This document shows, piece by piece, positions 36,135 to 46,220 of a DNA stretch of 64,000 nt; the first letter of the stretch is position 1, and the number at the start of each line of letters is the position of its first letter. The DNA comes from Alteriqipengyuania abyssalis (lineage in GTDB: Bacteria; Pseudomonadota; Alphaproteobacteria; Sphingomonadales; Sphingomonadaceae). The position numbers and the translations under genes are program-made. Location of the stretch: contig NZ_JAHWXP010000004.1 in the NCBI RefSeq assembly GCF_019857185.1, forward strand, positions 62,001-126,000, given 5' to 3'. Below the pieces are notes generated by a model. That model was not told where the DNA came from, searched no databases, and was given only the letters and a program-made list of their open reading frames with translations.

Positions 36135-36893
36135 CTAGTCGGCGGTCCAGCCGCCATCGACGCTCCAGTTCGCGCCGTTCACGTTGGCCATCGAATCGCG
36201 GCACAGGAACACCGCCATCTCGCCGATATCTTCCGGCTGGACGAACTTCTTGGTCGGCTGCTTGGCTAGCAGCACCTGGTCGATCACTTCCTCGCGGCTC
36301 ATCCCGCGGGCCTTCATCGTGTCGGGGATCTGGTTCTCGACCAGCGGGGTCCAGACATAGCCGGGACTGATGCAATTGACCGTGACTCCGCTGGTCGCGA
36401 GCTCCAGCGCGACCGTCTTGGTCAGCCCGGCAATCCCGTGCTTGGCCGCCACGTAAGCCGACTTGTAGGGCGAGGCGACCAGCGAGTGCGCGCTGGCGGT
36501 GTTGATGATCCGCCCCCAGCCGCGTTCCTTCATGTGCGGCACTGCCAGGCGGATGGTGTGGAAGGCGGCGGACAGGTTAAGGGCGATGATCTTGTCCCAC
36601 TTGTCGACCGGGAATTCCTCGACCGGGCTGACATGCTGCATCCCCGCATTATTGACCAGGATGTCGACCCCGCCGGCCTGCTCCATCATCTCCTCGATCG
36701 CGGAGACATCTGTCAGGTCGCTGTCGAAATAGTAGGCCCCGCCCAGTTCCTTGCGCAGCTCCGCGATCTCGCTTTCGTCCCCGAAGCCGTTGAGGATCAT
36801 CGCCGCGCCCTCAGCATGCAATGCGCGCGCGACCGCCAGTCCGATGCCGGAGGTCGATCCGGTAATAAGAGCCTTCTTACCTTCGAGGAACAT
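36135..36893 (-). CDS. 3-hydroxybutyrate dehydrogenase (SDR family)
   Basis: A 252-residue NAD-dependent short-chain dehydrogenase that converts 3-hydroxybutyrate to acetoacetate in polyhydroxybutyrate use. The cofactor loop is TGSTSGIGLAVARAL, then NNAGMQHVSPVEEFP, catalytic S134 in TASAHSLVAS and Y147/K151 in SAYVAAKHG. The QHVSPVEEF and GYVWTPLVENQIPD stretches are characteristic of D-beta-hydroxybutyrate dehydrogenases (BdhA/HbdH). An AAAGG ribosome-binding site precedes ATG 36893. It is divergent from the metallopeptidase gene at 37029. Confidence 0.92.
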   Translation of the reverse strand: MFLEGKKALITGSTSGIGLAVARALHAEGAAMILNGFGDESEIAELRKELGGAYYFDSDLTDVSAIEEMMEQAGGVDILVNNAGMQHVSPVEEFPVDKWDKIIALNLSAAFHTIRLAVPHMKERGWGRIINTASAHSLVASPYKSAYVAAKHGIAGLTKTVALELATSGVTVNCISPGYVWTPLVENQIPDTMKARGMSREEVIDQVLLAKQPTKKFVQPEDIGEMAVFLCRDSMANVNGANWSVDGGWTAD

Positions 36894-37028
36894 CGCTAGC
36901 CTTTCGTGTATTAAGCACTGCGTATGGAGCCAATCGCCGCCTGGGTGCCGTGGTTCCGCTGGCAGGCGCACATTGCAAGGGTTTTTCTTCGTAATGCGCG
37001 CGGGGAGAAGACAGGGGGGACAAGCGCG

Positions 37029-37913
37029 ATGCGGCTCAATCCATTCAACACCGACAATATCGATGTGCGCGGCGGCGGTGGCAGCCGCTTCCCCGGTGGC
37101 GGTGCAGGTCAGCTGGGCTGCGGCACGATCATCATCGCCGGGATCGTCTCGCTGCTGTTCGGTACCGATCTCGGCCAGACAATCGCGGTCTTCGATAGCG
37201 TCGATCAGGCGACCAGCGGCAGCAAGCAGGCGGACGGTACACGCGCGAACATGACCGAAGAGCAGCTGTGCACGGAAAACGCCTATTCGACCGAGGCATG
37301 CAACGCGCTCCAGTCGCTCAATGCCACGTGGGAGCCGGTCTTCGCGCAGGCCAATGTCGAGTTTCGCGAGCCCTTCCTCAAGCTCTTCGTCAATAATGTG
37401 AACACGGAAGGCTGCGGCAGCGCGACCTCGGCAGTCGGCCCGTTCTACTGCCCGCGCGACGGGGGCATCTACCTCGACACGAGCTTCTACGACACGATGA
37501 AGAACCAGCTTGGCGCGGGCGGAGACTTCGCGCGGCTCTATGTCGTCGCGCACGAATATGGCCATCACATCCAGAACCTGACCGGGCTCGCCAGCCAGGT
37601 ACGCAGCCTGCAACAGCGCAATCCGCGCGATGCCAACCAGTTGCAGGTGCGCATGGAGCTGCAGGCCGATTGCTACGCGGGCGTGTGGGCGGGCAAGAAC
37701 CGCAACCTGATCGACCCCGGCGATTTCGAGGAAGGCATGGAAGCCGCCTCCGCCATCGGCGACGATGCCATTTCGGAACGCATGGGCGGCAGGGTCTCGC
37801 CCGAGAACTTTACCCACGGTACCAGCGAACAGCGCATGGAAGCATTGCGACTCGGCATGAGAAGCGGCGATGATACCACTTGCGACCGCTATTTCGCGCC
37901 CGAGTCGTTCTAG
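37029..37913 (+). CDS. YpfJ-like neutral zinc metallopeptidase
   Basis: A 294-residue protein of the YpfJ/putative-neutral-zinc-metallopeptidase family. It begins MRLNPFNTDNIDVRGGGG, has one membrane helix (~30-46, CGTIIIAGIVSLLFG), and the zinc motif HEYGHH (H175, E176, H179) with the downstream ELQADCYAGVWAG supplying the third ligand. Cysteines flank the catalytic domain, which should be periplasmic. Only 38 bp separate it from the ClpP-fold gene downstream; the two are probably co-transcribed. Confidence 0.93.
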   Translation: MRLNPFNTDNIDVRGGGGSRFPGGGAGQLGCGTIIIAGIVSLLFGTDLGQTIAVFDSVDQATSGSKQADGTRANMTEEQLCTENAYSTEACNALQSLNATWEPVFAQANVEFREPFLKLFVNNVNTEGCGSATSAVGPFYCPRDGGIYLDTSFYDTMKNQLGAGGDFARLYVVAHEYGHHIQNLTGLASQVRSLQQRNPRDANQLQVRMELQADCYAGVWAGKNRNLIDPGDFEEGMEAASAIGDDAISERMGGRVSPENFTHGTSEQRMEALRLGMRSGDDTTCDRYFAPESF

Positions 37914-37951
37914 GCGCGATACTGCCAAGAGGGGGGCAGGCCGACAACGCC

Positions 37952-39676
37952 ATGGACTTCATCCGTAACCTGATCACGCTGATCCAGCGTCTGCAGACGA
38001 TCGTGCGCGACGGGCAGAAGCGCGGCGACCTTCCCGGCATGGCGATGGCCCTGGTGCGCGAGGTGACCGGCAATGGCGGCGAAGAGGATGGCGAGGCGAG
38101 CGGGCCTGCGATCTATCAGGGCAAGCGCGCACAGGCCGATCAGGGCACGCCCGAAAGGGCCTCTCGCGCGACTGCCCGCAACCGCGCGGCGCGCGATACC
38201 GACCTGCCCGAACCGGCGGTCTATCGCAGGCCCGAAGGCAGCAGCGACGCGCCCGATTTCGAGCCTGCCCGGGCGCCAGCGCGCAATGCCGGAGATGCTG
38301 AAGAGCAGTTCCCCCAACCTGCCGCAGCGCCGCTGCAAAAGGAGGACTACGACTACCAGCCCGCCTCCGCCCCGCCCGAAGACCCTGCGATCGAGCCGAA
38401 ATACGAACCCGCCCGCGCCTCCGCCCCAGAGCCTGAACCCGAGCCTGAGCCCGAGCCCGAAGAGGCAATGGAACTGAGCGCCGCGGCGGTCACGTGGGAC
38501 GATGACCCTCAGCCCGAGCCACCGCCCCCCGCGCCCAGCCCGGAGCGGGCGGAGACCGTGCCAGCTGAAGCGGTGGAGGCCTCTGCCACGCCCATGCCGG
38601 CAGACGCGAAAGAGGACGACGACGACGAGTGGTTCGACCTCGACGATTGGCAGGGCACCGCACTGAAGGTCGCGGGTGTCGGCGCCGCCGCCGCCGCGAC
38701 CGCAGCGGGCGCGATGGCGGTCAAGGACCGTTTCTTCGACCGCGATGACGAGGAAGGCGGTGATAAGGACGGCGGTAACGAAGACCGTCCCGAGCCCGCC
38801 GAGAACCGCTCCGCCATCCCGCTCCCATTAAGCGAAGAGCCGCTGGTGCAGGACGCGCCCGATGCCGAGGCAGAGCAGCGGTCCGAAGATGAGAACGACG
38901 GCGACGAAAATGGCGGTCGCAAATGGGCGTCCGCTGCCGCCGTTGCCGCGCCTGCCGTCGCCGCCGTGCTTCCCAAGGCGTCCAGCGAGGAGGAACCGCA
39001 GGAGGAAGGCCCCTCCACAGCCGAAAGCGACCAGCCCTCCCCCCCTCCCCCCGAGCCACAGCCGGAGCATCGCCAGCAGGTCGAGATCATTCCTGCCGAC
39101 CCGCGCAATCCGGCAACCCAACCCGCCTCGCAGTCGCTCGCCAGCCCCGGGATCCGCCTTTACGGCACGATGGATGCCGCGATGTATGCCGAGTTCAGCG
39201 AGATGCTGTCCGAACAGGCACCGGGCGGGCCGATCGTGATCGCGCTGACCACGATGGACGGCGATCCCGAAATCGCCCGCAGCATGGCCGAGGATATCCG
39301 CCTGTTGCGCGATCGCGGGCGGCGCGAGATCATCTTCCTGGGCAAGACCGCGGTCTATTCCGCAGGCGTGCTGTTCATGGCCGCCTTTCCCGTCGGCCAG
39401 CGCTACCTCACCCGCGCGACCAAGCTGCTGATTACCGAGAACAAGCGCGCGCAGCCGATCCACCTGGCGGGCGGATCGCTGCGCAGCGTGGCGAGCCAGC
39501 TGGAACATGCCCGGCGCGAGATCCAGCGCGAGATCGATCAGGAAGACGACGATTTCCGCGCGATCTCCGAAGGGTCCAATGTCAGCGTGCAGGAACTGCG
39601 CGAAAAGGCGCCGGGCGACTGGTATATCACCGCCAGCGAGGCCAAGGCCATGGGCCTGATCGCCGAGGTCGTCTGA
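37952..39676 (+). CDS. ClpP/crotonase-fold protease-like protein with a ~400-residue disordered acidic N-terminus
   Basis: A 574-residue protein. Residues ~1-400 are low-complexity: acidic, Pro/Ala-rich with Glu-Pro runs ([12 protein letters not shown]), and two Ala-rich hydrophobic segments at ~236-256 ([18 protein letters not shown]) and ~323-341 ([17 protein letters not shown]), possibly membrane-associated. Residues ~400-574 have the ClpP/SppA fold: [35 protein letters not shown], a Ser at the nucleophile position (S470 in [14 protein letters not shown]) and [16 protein letters not shown] at the end. The usual ClpP His is not clear: the matching region reads [15 protein letters not shown]. 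It may be a protease or an inactive relative. Follows the YpfJ-like gene. Confidence 0.7.
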   Translation: MDFIRNLITLIQRLQTIVRDGQKRGDLPGMAMALVREVTGNGGEEDGEASGPAIYQGKRAQADQGTPERASRATARNRAARDTDLPEPAVYRRPEGSSDAPDFEPARAPARNAGDAEEQFPQPAAAPLQKEDYDYQPASAPPEDPAIEPKYEPARASAPEPEPEPEPEPEEAMELSAAAVTWDDDPQPEPPPPAPSPERAETVPAEAVEASATPMPADAKEDDDDEWFDLDDWQGTALKVAGVGAAAAATAAGAMAVKDRFFDRDDEEGGDKDGGNEDRPEPAENRSAIPLPLSEEPLVQDAPDAEAEQRSEDENDGDENGGRKWASAAAVAAPAVAAVLPKASSEEEPQEEGPSTAESDQPSPPPPEPQPEHRQQVEIIPADPRNPATQPASQSLASPGIRLYGTMDAAMYAEFSEMLSEQAPGGPIVIALTTMDGDPEIARSMAEDIRLLRDRGRREIIFLGKTAVYSAGVLFMAAFPVGQRYLTRATKLLITENKRAQPIHLAGGSLRSVASQLEHARREIQREIDQEDDDFRAISEGSNVSVQELREKAPGDWYITASEAKAMGLIAEVV

Positions 39677-39755
39677 GCATCGGCTGTCCCGGCGCAAAGC
39701 AAATCTACGCAGGCACAAGTTTGCTTTTCGGCGCCCCGGCGCCATCTTGGGCTGC

Positions 39756-40754
39756 ATGACAAAACTCTCCCTGCTCGACCTCCTCCACGTCACCGAAGGT
39801 GGCGATGTCCGCCGCTCGCTCGCCAATGCCGTCGACATGGCCCGCCATGCCGAAGCGCTTGGGTTCGAGCGATACTGGTGCGCGGAGCATCACGGGATGG
39901 AAGGGATCGCCAGTGCGGCGACATCCGTGGTGATCGGCCATGTCGCTGCGGGGACCGAAAAAATCCGCGTCGGCGCGGGCGGGATCATGCTGCCCAACCA
40001 TTCTCCGCTGGTGATCGCAGAGCAGTTCGGCACGCTCGACGCGCTGTATCCGGGCCGGATCGATCTGGGGCTCGGCCGCGCGCCGGGCAGCGACCAGCGG
40101 GTTGCCGCTGCGCTGCGCCGCAATCTCGACAGCAATCCCGATGCCTTCCCGCGCGACGTGGTCGAGCTGCAGAGCTATTTCGCCGATGACGGGCGCACCG
40201 GCATCAGGGCGACGCCAGGTGCCGGTGCCGATGTGCAGCTCTATATCCTCGGCTCCAGCCTGTTCGGCGCGCAGGTCGCCGCGATGCTGGGCCTGCCCTA
40301 CGCCTTTGCCAGCCACTTCGCGCCGCAGGCGCTGGATGACGCGCTGAAGATCTACCGCGACCGGTTCGAACCGTCCGCCGTGCTGAGCGAGCCCTATGCG
40401 ATCTGCGGCTACAACGTCTTCGCCGCCGATACCGAGGAGGAGGCGCAGCTGCTCGCCAGTTCGATGCAGCAGAGCTTCGTTCGGCTGCGGACCGGCCAGC
40501 CGGGCAAGCTGCCGCCCCCCGTCGAAGGCTATCGCGAAAGCCTGCCGCCGCAGCTTTCGAACATGCTCGATGGCGTGCTCTCGGCCATTGCGATCGGCAC
40601 GCGCGATCAGGTGCGCGAACAGATGAATGCCTTCGTGGAGCGCACCCAGGCGGACGAACTTATCATCGCCGGGTCGATCTACGACCACGAGGCGCGCAAG
40701 CGCAGCCTGGCACTGGCAGCAGAGGCCTTTGCGGGCGAACCCGCCGCCGCCTGA
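39756..40754 (+). CDS. Luciferase-like flavin-dependent monooxygenase (LLM class)
   Basis: A 332-residue protein of the bacterial luciferase-like, FMN-dependent oxidoreductase family. Typical segments are [60 protein letters not shown] and [20 protein letters not shown]. The substrate cannot be read. The start chosen is ATG 39756 (MTKLSLLDL). It converges on the M56 peptidase gene across a hairpin. Confidence 0.92.
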   Translation: MTKLSLLDLLHVTEGGDVRRSLANAVDMARHAEALGFERYWCAEHHGMEGIASAATSVVIGHVAAGTEKIRVGAGGIMLPNHSPLVIAEQFGTLDALYPGRIDLGLGRAPGSDQRVAAALRRNLDSNPDAFPRDVVELQSYFADDGRTGIRATPGAGADVQLYILGSSLFGAQVAAMLGLPYAFASHFAPQALDDALKIYRDRFEPSAVLSEPYAICGYNVFAADTEEEAQLLASSMQQSFVRLRTGQPGKLPPPVEGYRESLPPQLSNMLDGVLSAIAIGTRDQVREQMNAFVERTQADELIIAGSIYDHEARKRSLALAAEAFAGEPAAA

Positions 40755-40765
40755 CCCTAGAAAAA

Positions 40766-40806
40766 CAAGCGGGCGGCGCACGTCCGGGGGAAAACGTGCA
40801 CCGCCC
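40766..40806. terminator. Bidirectional hairpin between convergent genes
   Basis: Stem GGGCGG-c-GCACGT (40771-40783) pairs with ACGTGC-a-CCGCCC (40794-40806), one mismatch, loop of 10 bases. On the minus strand it is followed by GCTTGTTTTT, a reasonable terminator tail for the M56/BlaI operon; on the plus strand only CTCACT follows. Confidence 0.7.
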
Positions 40807-40827
40807 TCACTGATGCTGCTCCCAGCG

Positions 40828-42519
40828 TCAGTTTGTCCTGCCCACTTCGCGCATCGCCTCGTCGAGCGCGCGCAGCGCCTCGGTACGCTCTCGCCGCGAC
40901 AGATCGCGATCGCTCTCGATCTCGCGGCGGGCGCTGGCGATCGCGTCTTTCGCGCTCGCCATCATGGCGGTGCGACAGAACACCATCACCTTCTTGCCAT
41001 CGGGCCCGACGCGCTCGCTCACGCTCTGGCCACTCCCGTCGCAGGCGAAGGTGAATTCGGGCATCTCGGCAGCGGCCTGGGCGAGCGCGAGGCGGGTCTC
41101 GCGCTCGATCATGCCGCTCTCGCCAAGGCTCCGGCGCATCTCATCCAGCTGCTTGCGCAGATCGCCATTTTCGCCGAGCCGCTTGCGCAGAAGCTCCATC
41201 TCGCTCCGCAGCTCGCGCTGCATGCGGTCGGTATCGACCCTTGCATCGCGCAGGCTGTCGAGCCCGGCTTCGATCCTGGCCCGCTCCTCTGGCGTCGCGG
41301 GTCGACCATTGACGGTGTAGGTGGTCCGCTTGGTGCGCTTGCCAGAGTCGTCGGTCGTCACCTTGCGTTCGACCCGGACCACACGCTCTGCGTCATCGCC
41401 ATCGTCTCCGTCAGAGAGCACGAAGACAGCGGGCGCTTCCGGTGCGGCGGGTGCCTCCGGCGCGGCAGGCGCATCTGGCGCAGCCGGAGCCACGGGGGCG
41501 AGCGGTGCCACCGGCGCTACCGGGGCGAGCGGTGCCGCAGGAGCCTCGGGCACGCCCAGCGCCTCTGCATAGGAGATCGATGCGGTCAGCGGCACGGCGG
41601 CAAGCGCGCCGATCATCAGCGTGCGTGCGGCAATCCGCCGACGCGGGGAAATATCGGACATGGTCAGGCTCCTCAGACGGTGGATAATCGATTTGTCCCC
41701 CAGCACCGGGCACGCCATCGGCGCGGCGAGCGCCAGGCTGGCGCGCCTGTCGCTGCGGGTCGCGAAGGACGCGATGGTGGTTGCGTAGGCTTCGCGCCGG
41801 CGCGCATCGCAGCGGGCGACGACACGGGCATCGCATGCCGCTTCCTGATCGCGCCGCATCGCACGCCAGCCGACCCAGCCGAGCGGGTTGAACCAGTGCA
41901 GCGCGAACAGCGGCTGAACCAGTGCGTTGACCAGCAGGTCATGCGCGCGGTGGTGCGCCAGCTCGTGCTCCAGCGCGAGATCGCGGCGGGTCTGCTCGGT
42001 ATCGGCCATGAAGCCTTCGGGCAGCGCGATCACCTTGTCGAACACCCCGAACGCGACCGGCGATGCGGTGGCAGGCGATTCGATCAGCCGCACGCTGCCG
42101 CGCGTGCCGACGCCGATGCTCGCCCGCAGAAGCTGGCGGCGCATGGCGAAATAGAGCGTGTAGCGGCGGATCAGGAAGACCAGCACTCCGGTCAGCCACA
42201 CCACCATTCCGATCAGCGCCCAGTCGGTGGTCGGCTCGCTCGCCACCATGGGTTGCAGCAGCAGCCCACGACCGCCGACTTCAGCCGGCACGTCGAGCCC
42301 CACGACCGGCAGCGCGGCAGGCGCGGATGACGGAGCAAGCCAAGACGGCAGAACGATAGGTGGCAGCAGGAGCCTGAAGAAAGGCAGCGCCCACAGCGCA
42401 TAGGCCGCATGGGCCCCGAAATGGCGCGACACCGGACGGCGCAGCACGAGCACTGCGGCGACGAGCGCGCCGGTCCACAGCAGCGTGTCGAAGGCGAAAT
42501 CCTGCAGATCGATGCTCAT
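40828..42519 (-). CDS. M56 (BlaR1-type) membrane metallopeptidase without a penicillin-sensor domain
   Basis: A 563-residue membrane protein. Residues ~10-120 hold three membrane helices; the zinc site is HELAHH (H185, E186, H189) after VAFGVFDKVIALPEGF, as in BlaR1/MecR1, and a fourth helix lies near 315-330. Instead of BlaR1's extracellular penicillin-binding domain, the C-terminal ~230 residues comprise an Ala-Pro-rich stretch (APVAPLAPVAPAAP) and a charged, helical, probably coiled-coil region ending REVGRTN. The signal sensed is therefore unclear. The ATG overlaps the BlaI stop by four bases (ATGA). Confidence 0.88.
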   Translation of the reverse strand: MSIDLQDFAFDTLLWTGALVAAVLVLRRPVSRHFGAHAAYALWALPFFRLLLPPIVLPSWLAPSSAPAALPVVGLDVPAEVGGRGLLLQPMVASEPTTDWALIGMVVWLTGVLVFLIRRYTLYFAMRRQLLRASIGVGTRGSVRLIESPATASPVAFGVFDKVIALPEGFMADTEQTRRDLALEHELAHHRAHDLLVNALVQPLFALHWFNPLGWVGWRAMRRDQEAACDARVVARCDARRREAYATTIASFATRSDRRASLALAAPMACPVLGDKSIIHRLRSLTMSDISPRRRIAARTLMIGALAAVPLTASISYAEALGVPEAPAAPLAPVAPVAPLAPVAPAAPDAPAAPEAPAAPEAPAVFVLSDGDDGDDAERVVRVERKVTTDDSGKRTKRTTYTVNGRPATPEERARIEAGLDSLRDARVDTDRMQRELRSEMELLRKRLGENGDLRKQLDEMRRSLGESGMIERETRLALAQAAAEMPEFTFACDGSGQSVSERVGPDGKKVMVFCRTAMMASAKDAIASARREIESDRDLSRRERTEALRALDEAMREVGRTN

Positions 42520-42905
42520 TTGCGCATCTCCTTCAACAGGCGTTCGATCTCGCCGAGATCCTCGTCGGTCAGCGCCTCGCTCTCGGCCAGGTGGGCAAAC
42601 AGGGACGCCGCGCGCCCGCCGAACAGCCGGTCGACCAGCCGCCGCGATTCGCCGCCGACATAATCCGCGCGCTCGATCAGCGGGGTGTAGAGGAACCGGC
42701 GACCATCGGGCTCGGTCGCCAGAGCGCCCTTGCTCACCAGCCGCGAGAGCAGCGTTTTGACCGTCGGCATGGACCAGCCGCGCGCTTCGCAGACCTGATT
42801 GCACACATCCGTCGCGCTGACCGGGTGGCGATCCCAGATCACCTCCATGATCGCGTGCTCAGCCTCGCTGATGCGTTCGCCCTTGTCGTCTTTCGAATCG
42901 GACAT
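42516..42905 (-). CDS. BlaI/MecI/CopY-family repressor
   Basis: A 129-residue winged-helix repressor. Signature segments are ISEAEHAIMEVIWDRHPVSA, DVCNQVCEARGWSMPTVKTL and LSRLVSKGALATEPDGRRFLYTPL. In this family the adjacent membrane peptidase inactivates the repressor on signal. The stop overlaps the start of the M56 gene, and a double BlaI-type operator lies directly upstream. Confidence 0.94.
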   Translation of the reverse strand: MSDSKDDKGERISEAEHAIMEVIWDRHPVSATDVCNQVCEARGWSMPTVKTLLSRLVSKGALATEPDGRRFLYTPLIERADYVGGESRRLVDRLFGGRAASLFAHLAESEALTDEDLGEIERLLKEMRK

Positions 42906-42926
42906 CGACCGTCTCCCTCCTCATCC

Positions 42927-42963
42927 GTTTACATCTGTAGCCGTAACGACTACGGATGTAAAC
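42927..42963. promoter_or_regulatory. BlaI-type double operator
   Basis: Two BlaI-like boxes, TACATCTGTA (42930-42939) and TACGGATGTA (42951-42960), are 21 bp apart, about two helical turns. They sit inside a larger inverted repeat, GTTTACATCTGTAG and CTACGGATGTAAAC (14-bp arms, one mismatch, 9-bp centre). The site lies 22-58 bp upstream of the repressor ATG and would give autorepression. TACA/TGTA dyads are the known binding pattern of BlaI/MecI proteins. Confidence 0.8.
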
Positions 42964-43017
42964 ATGAGCGGTGGATGAACGGTTCGTGAGGCGCTTTGCC
43001 CTCGCCCGGACAAGCGA

Positions 43018-43887
43018 TCAGCAGACTTCTGCGGTGTTCTCCGGAATCGGGCCCGGCGGCACGCGCGCATCGCTCATCCAGAAAGGATCGGCCGCCAGCC
43101 GGTGCCGGTCGCCATAGGCGGCGCGCAAGGCGGCGGCGAGCTGCGGATCATAGGCTTCCAGATCCCGATGCCCCAGAATCCGGCGCCCGTCGAAGACCTG
43201 CAGCCGGTTCGAATCGAACCAGAACTGCGTCCCTTCGGCCCAATATTCCTGAACCGTGGTCATGTTGTATTCTTCGAACCACAGTTTGTTGGCCTGCGCA
43301 TTGGCATACGCCGCCTCGACCTGGTCGTAGAGATCGGGGTCCGTGCCCTGGATGGCGAACAGGATGTTGTGCGCGAATTCGTGAACCAGAATGGTCTCAC
43401 CGTAATAGCGGCTGGTCGGCAGGCCGAGGACATCCTCTTCGGAGCCGACTGTATGCTGCCCGCCGATCCCGCGTGCGCGCGCATCCCAATAGGCGCGGTC
43501 GGTCAGCCGCCCGATCCGCTCGTCATAATGCTTCTTCTCGCACCGAGTCAGGCGCGGATCGTCGGGAGCCGGCTTTGTCCAGTGCGCATTCTCGGGCAGG
43601 TCGAGCAGCGCCTCGGTCTCGGCGATGATCGCGACGCGATAGCCGTTGTCGTGCAGCCATTTGGCCAGGTCGGGCCGGAAGGCGAGCATATCCTCGATCA
43701 TCGCCTCGGCAGCGACCATCGCATCTTCGGACACGACGCCGGAGGAGACCACGGGGATGCCGTCCGCATCGCGGTACTGCGTGTAGAAATCGGGAATGCC
43801 CAGCGCGGAAGGCGGGGGTGAGGCGGCCACGCTCGCGCATGCGGTCAAGGTCGCGACGCTGGCGATTGCGAGGAAGCGGAGGCTCAT
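43018..43887 (-). CDS. Putative zinc metallopeptidase lipoprotein
   Basis: A 289-residue exported lipoprotein: the signal peptide ends in LTACA (Cys17). It carries an HExxH motif in ETILVHEFAHNILFAIQG (H169, E170, H173) and, ~45 residues later, TVQEYWAEGTQFWFDSN, whose Glu (E214 or E218) is placed as the third zinc ligand of a gluzincin. The first part has IPVVSSGVVSEDAMVAAEAM, recalling proteins related to anthrax lethal factor catalytic folds, but I am not certain of any named family. It lies directly downstream of sdhA, where sdhB would be expected. Confidence 0.7.
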   Translation of the reverse strand: MSLRFLAIASVATLTACASVAASPPPSALGIPDFYTQYRDADGIPVVSSGVVSEDAMVAAEAMIEDMLAFRPDLAKWLHDNGYRVAIIAETEALLDLPENAHWTKPAPDDPRLTRCEKKHYDERIGRLTDRAYWDARARGIGGQHTVGSEEDVLGLPTSRYYGETILVHEFAHNILFAIQGTDPDLYDQVEAAYANAQANKLWFEEYNMTTVQEYWAEGTQFWFDSNRLQVFDGRRILGHRDLEAYDPQLAAALRAAYGDRHRLAADPFWMSDARVPPGPIPENTAEVC

Positions 43888-43943
43888 TCTGCCAGGCTAC
43901 ATCCGCAAAAATGAACGGCGGGCGAAACCGCCCGCCGTCTCAA

Positions 43944-45824
43944 TTAGTACACCCGCTTCTTCGGCTTGATGTACTCGATATCGTCGGTCAGCGTATATTC
44001 GTGCACCGGGCGGTAATCGATCTTCATATCGCCCTTGCCCGAACCCTTGGCACCGCCGCCCCAGCCGTCGAACCAGGTCACCGTGTGCTTCATCCACTCG
44101 GCATCGTTGCGGTCGGGGAAGTCCTCGTGCGCGTGGGCGCCGCGGCTTTCCTTGCGGTTGTCGGCGCTGGTCATGGTGACGCTGGCCTGAGCCATCAGGT
44201 TGTCGAGCTCCAGCGTCTCAACAAGATCGCTGTTCCAGATCAGCGAGCGGTCGGAGACGTGGATGTCCTGCATCGAGGCGTTGACCTCGGCAAGGTGCTT
44301 CTTGCCCGCCGCGAGCGTTTCGGTGTCGCGGAACACGGCAGCATGCTTCTGCATGGTCTTCTGCATGTCTTCGCGAATCCGCGCGGTCGGCAGGCTGCCC
44401 TTGGCATTGCGGAAGTGGTCGAGCCGGGTCAGCGCCAGATCGGCACTGTCGGCGGGAAGCGCATCATGGCTCGCGCCCGGCTTCATCGTTTCGGCCAGAC
44501 GATGGCCGATCGCGCGGCCGAACACCACAAGGTCGATCAGCGAGTTGGAGCCGAGGCGGTTTGCGCCATGGACCGAGACGCAGCCCGCCTCGCCCGCAGC
44601 GTAGAGCCCGGGCACCACGTGGTCGGGATTGCCGTCCGGCCCCAGCGTCACGACTTCGCCGTGATAGTTCGTCGGGATGCCGCCCATGTTGTAGTGGACG
44701 GTCGGCGTCACGGGGAGCGGTTCGCGCGTCAGGTCGACACCGGCGAAGATCTTGCCGCTTTCGGTAATGCCCGGCAGGCGCTCTGCCAGCACCTTGGGAT
44801 CGATGTGATCGAGGTGCAGGTAGATGTGGTCGCCATCCTTGCCCACGCCCCGGCCTTCACGCATTTCCAGCGCCATCGAGCGGGACACGACATCGCGCGA
44901 CGCCAAGTCCTTGGCCGAGGGGGCATAGCGTTCCATGAACCGCTCGCCTTCGGAGTTGGTCAGGTAGCCACCCTCGCCGCGCGCGCCTTCGGTGATCAGC
45001 ACGCCCGCGCCGTAGATGCCGGTCGGGTGGAACTGGACGAATTCCATGTCCTGCAGCGGCAGGCCTGCGCGCAGCACCATGCCGCCACCGTCGCCGGTGC
45101 AGGTATGGGCCGAGGTCGCGGTGTAGTAGCAGCGGCCATAGCCGCCGGTCGCCAGCACCACGGCATGCGCGCGGAAGCGGTGGATCGTGCCGTCATCCAG
45201 GCACATCGCGATCACGCCGACGCAGCGACGGTTGGCACCCTCGCCCGTCATGATCAGGTCGATCGCGAAATATTCGATGAAGAAGTCCGCGTCGTACTTC
45301 AGGCTCTGCTGGTAGAGCGCGTGGAGCATCGCATGGCCCGTACGGTCCGCCGCGGCGCAGGTGCGCTGCACCGGCGGGCCTTCGCCCATGTTCTGCATGT
45401 GGCCGCCGAACGGACGCTGATAGATCGTACCGTCCTTGTTGCGCGAAAACGGCACGCCTGCGTGCTCGAGCTCGTACACCGCCTGCGGGGCTTCGCGCGC
45501 GAGATATTCGATCGCGTCCTGGTCGCCCAGCCAGTCAGACCCCTTCACGGTGTCGTACATGTGCCAGGTCCAGTGGTCGGGCGTGTTGTTGCCCAGCGAG
45601 GCGGCGATGCCGCCCTGCGCCGCCACGGTGTGCGAACGCGTGGGGAAGACCTTGGAGATGTTCGCGGTCTTGAAGCCGGCCTCTGCCGCGCCCATCGTCG
45701 CGCGCAGGCCCGAACCGCCAGCGCCGACGACGACCACGTCGAAATCATGGTCGATGATCGGATAGGCTTCGCTCACGTTTTTCGGGCGGTCGGTGCCAGT
45801 GTCGTTGGGGTTCTGGCTGGCCAT
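43944..45824 (-). CDS. sdhA: Succinate dehydrogenase flavoprotein subunit
   Basis: A 626-residue FAD subunit of complex II, oxidising succinate to fumarate at the cytoplasmic face of the inner membrane. The FAD loop is [20 protein letters not shown]; the covalent-FAD His is H65 in [11 protein letters not shown]; the active-site stretch [20 protein letters not shown] and [15 protein letters not shown] are present, with the usual ending [11 protein letters not shown]. It overlaps sdhD by one base. No sdhB lies downstream in the window. Confidence 0.98.
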   Translation of the reverse strand: MASQNPNDTGTDRPKNVSEAYPIIDHDFDVVVVGAGGSGLRATMGAAEAGFKTANISKVFPTRSHTVAAQGGIAASLGNNTPDHWTWHMYDTVKGSDWLGDQDAIEYLAREAPQAVYELEHAGVPFSRNKDGTIYQRPFGGHMQNMGEGPPVQRTCAAADRTGHAMLHALYQQSLKYDADFFIEYFAIDLIMTGEGANRRCVGVIAMCLDDGTIHRFRAHAVVLATGGYGRCYYTATSAHTCTGDGGGMVLRAGLPLQDMEFVQFHPTGIYGAGVLITEGARGEGGYLTNSEGERFMERYAPSAKDLASRDVVSRSMALEMREGRGVGKDGDHIYLHLDHIDPKVLAERLPGITESGKIFAGVDLTREPLPVTPTVHYNMGGIPTNYHGEVVTLGPDGNPDHVVPGLYAAGEAGCVSVHGANRLGSNSLIDLVVFGRAIGHRLAETMKPGASHDALPADSADLALTRLDHFRNAKGSLPTARIREDMQKTMQKHAAVFRDTETLAAGKKHLAEVNASMQDIHVSDRSLIWNSDLVETLELDNLMAQASVTMTSADNRKESRGAHAHEDFPDRNDAEWMKHTVTWFDGWGGGAKGSGKGDMKIDYRPVHEYTLTDDIEYIKPKKRVY

Positions 45825-46210
45825 CAGGCGGCTCCTGCAAATGCGATGCTGGCGATGCAGAAGATGCCGAACACGGCCCCTGCCACCGCCACGAGATTGA
45901 GAAGGGCGATCAGCGCGAAGCGGCTGCCACCTTCGTGGATGTAATCCTCGATCAGGACCTGCAGGCCCAGCCGCGCGTGCCAGAACGTGCTGACGATCAG
46001 CAGGATCAGCGCCGCCGCCGCGATCGGCGAGGAGAGCCAGCCGGTGACCGTGCCGTAGTCGTAGGCGGGCAGCAGCAGGAAGCTGACCAGCAGGAACAGC
46101 ACCAGCACCAGATTGCCGATCGCGGTGAACCGCTGGAGCAGCCAGTGATGCGCGCCCTCGTGGGCCGAGCCGAGGCCGCGTACGCGGCCGATGGAGGTTC
46201 CGTTACCCAT
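45824..46210 (-). CDS. sdhD: Succinate dehydrogenase hydrophobic membrane anchor subunit
   Basis: A 128-residue anchor with three membrane helices (~27-47, ~55-75, ~98-122). The family segment is [17 protein letters not shown] at the N-terminus and [20 protein letters not shown], containing the haem and quinone-site region. It lies 10 bp after sdhC and overlaps sdhA by one base. Confidence 0.95.
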   Translation of the reverse strand: MGNGTSIGRVRGLGSAHEGAHHWLLQRFTAIGNLVLVLFLLVSFLLLPAYDYGTVTGWLSSPIAAAALILLIVSTFWHARLGLQVLIEDYIHEGGSRFALIALLNLVAVAGAVFGIFCIASIAFAGAA

Positions 46211-46220
46211 GGGAAATGCC

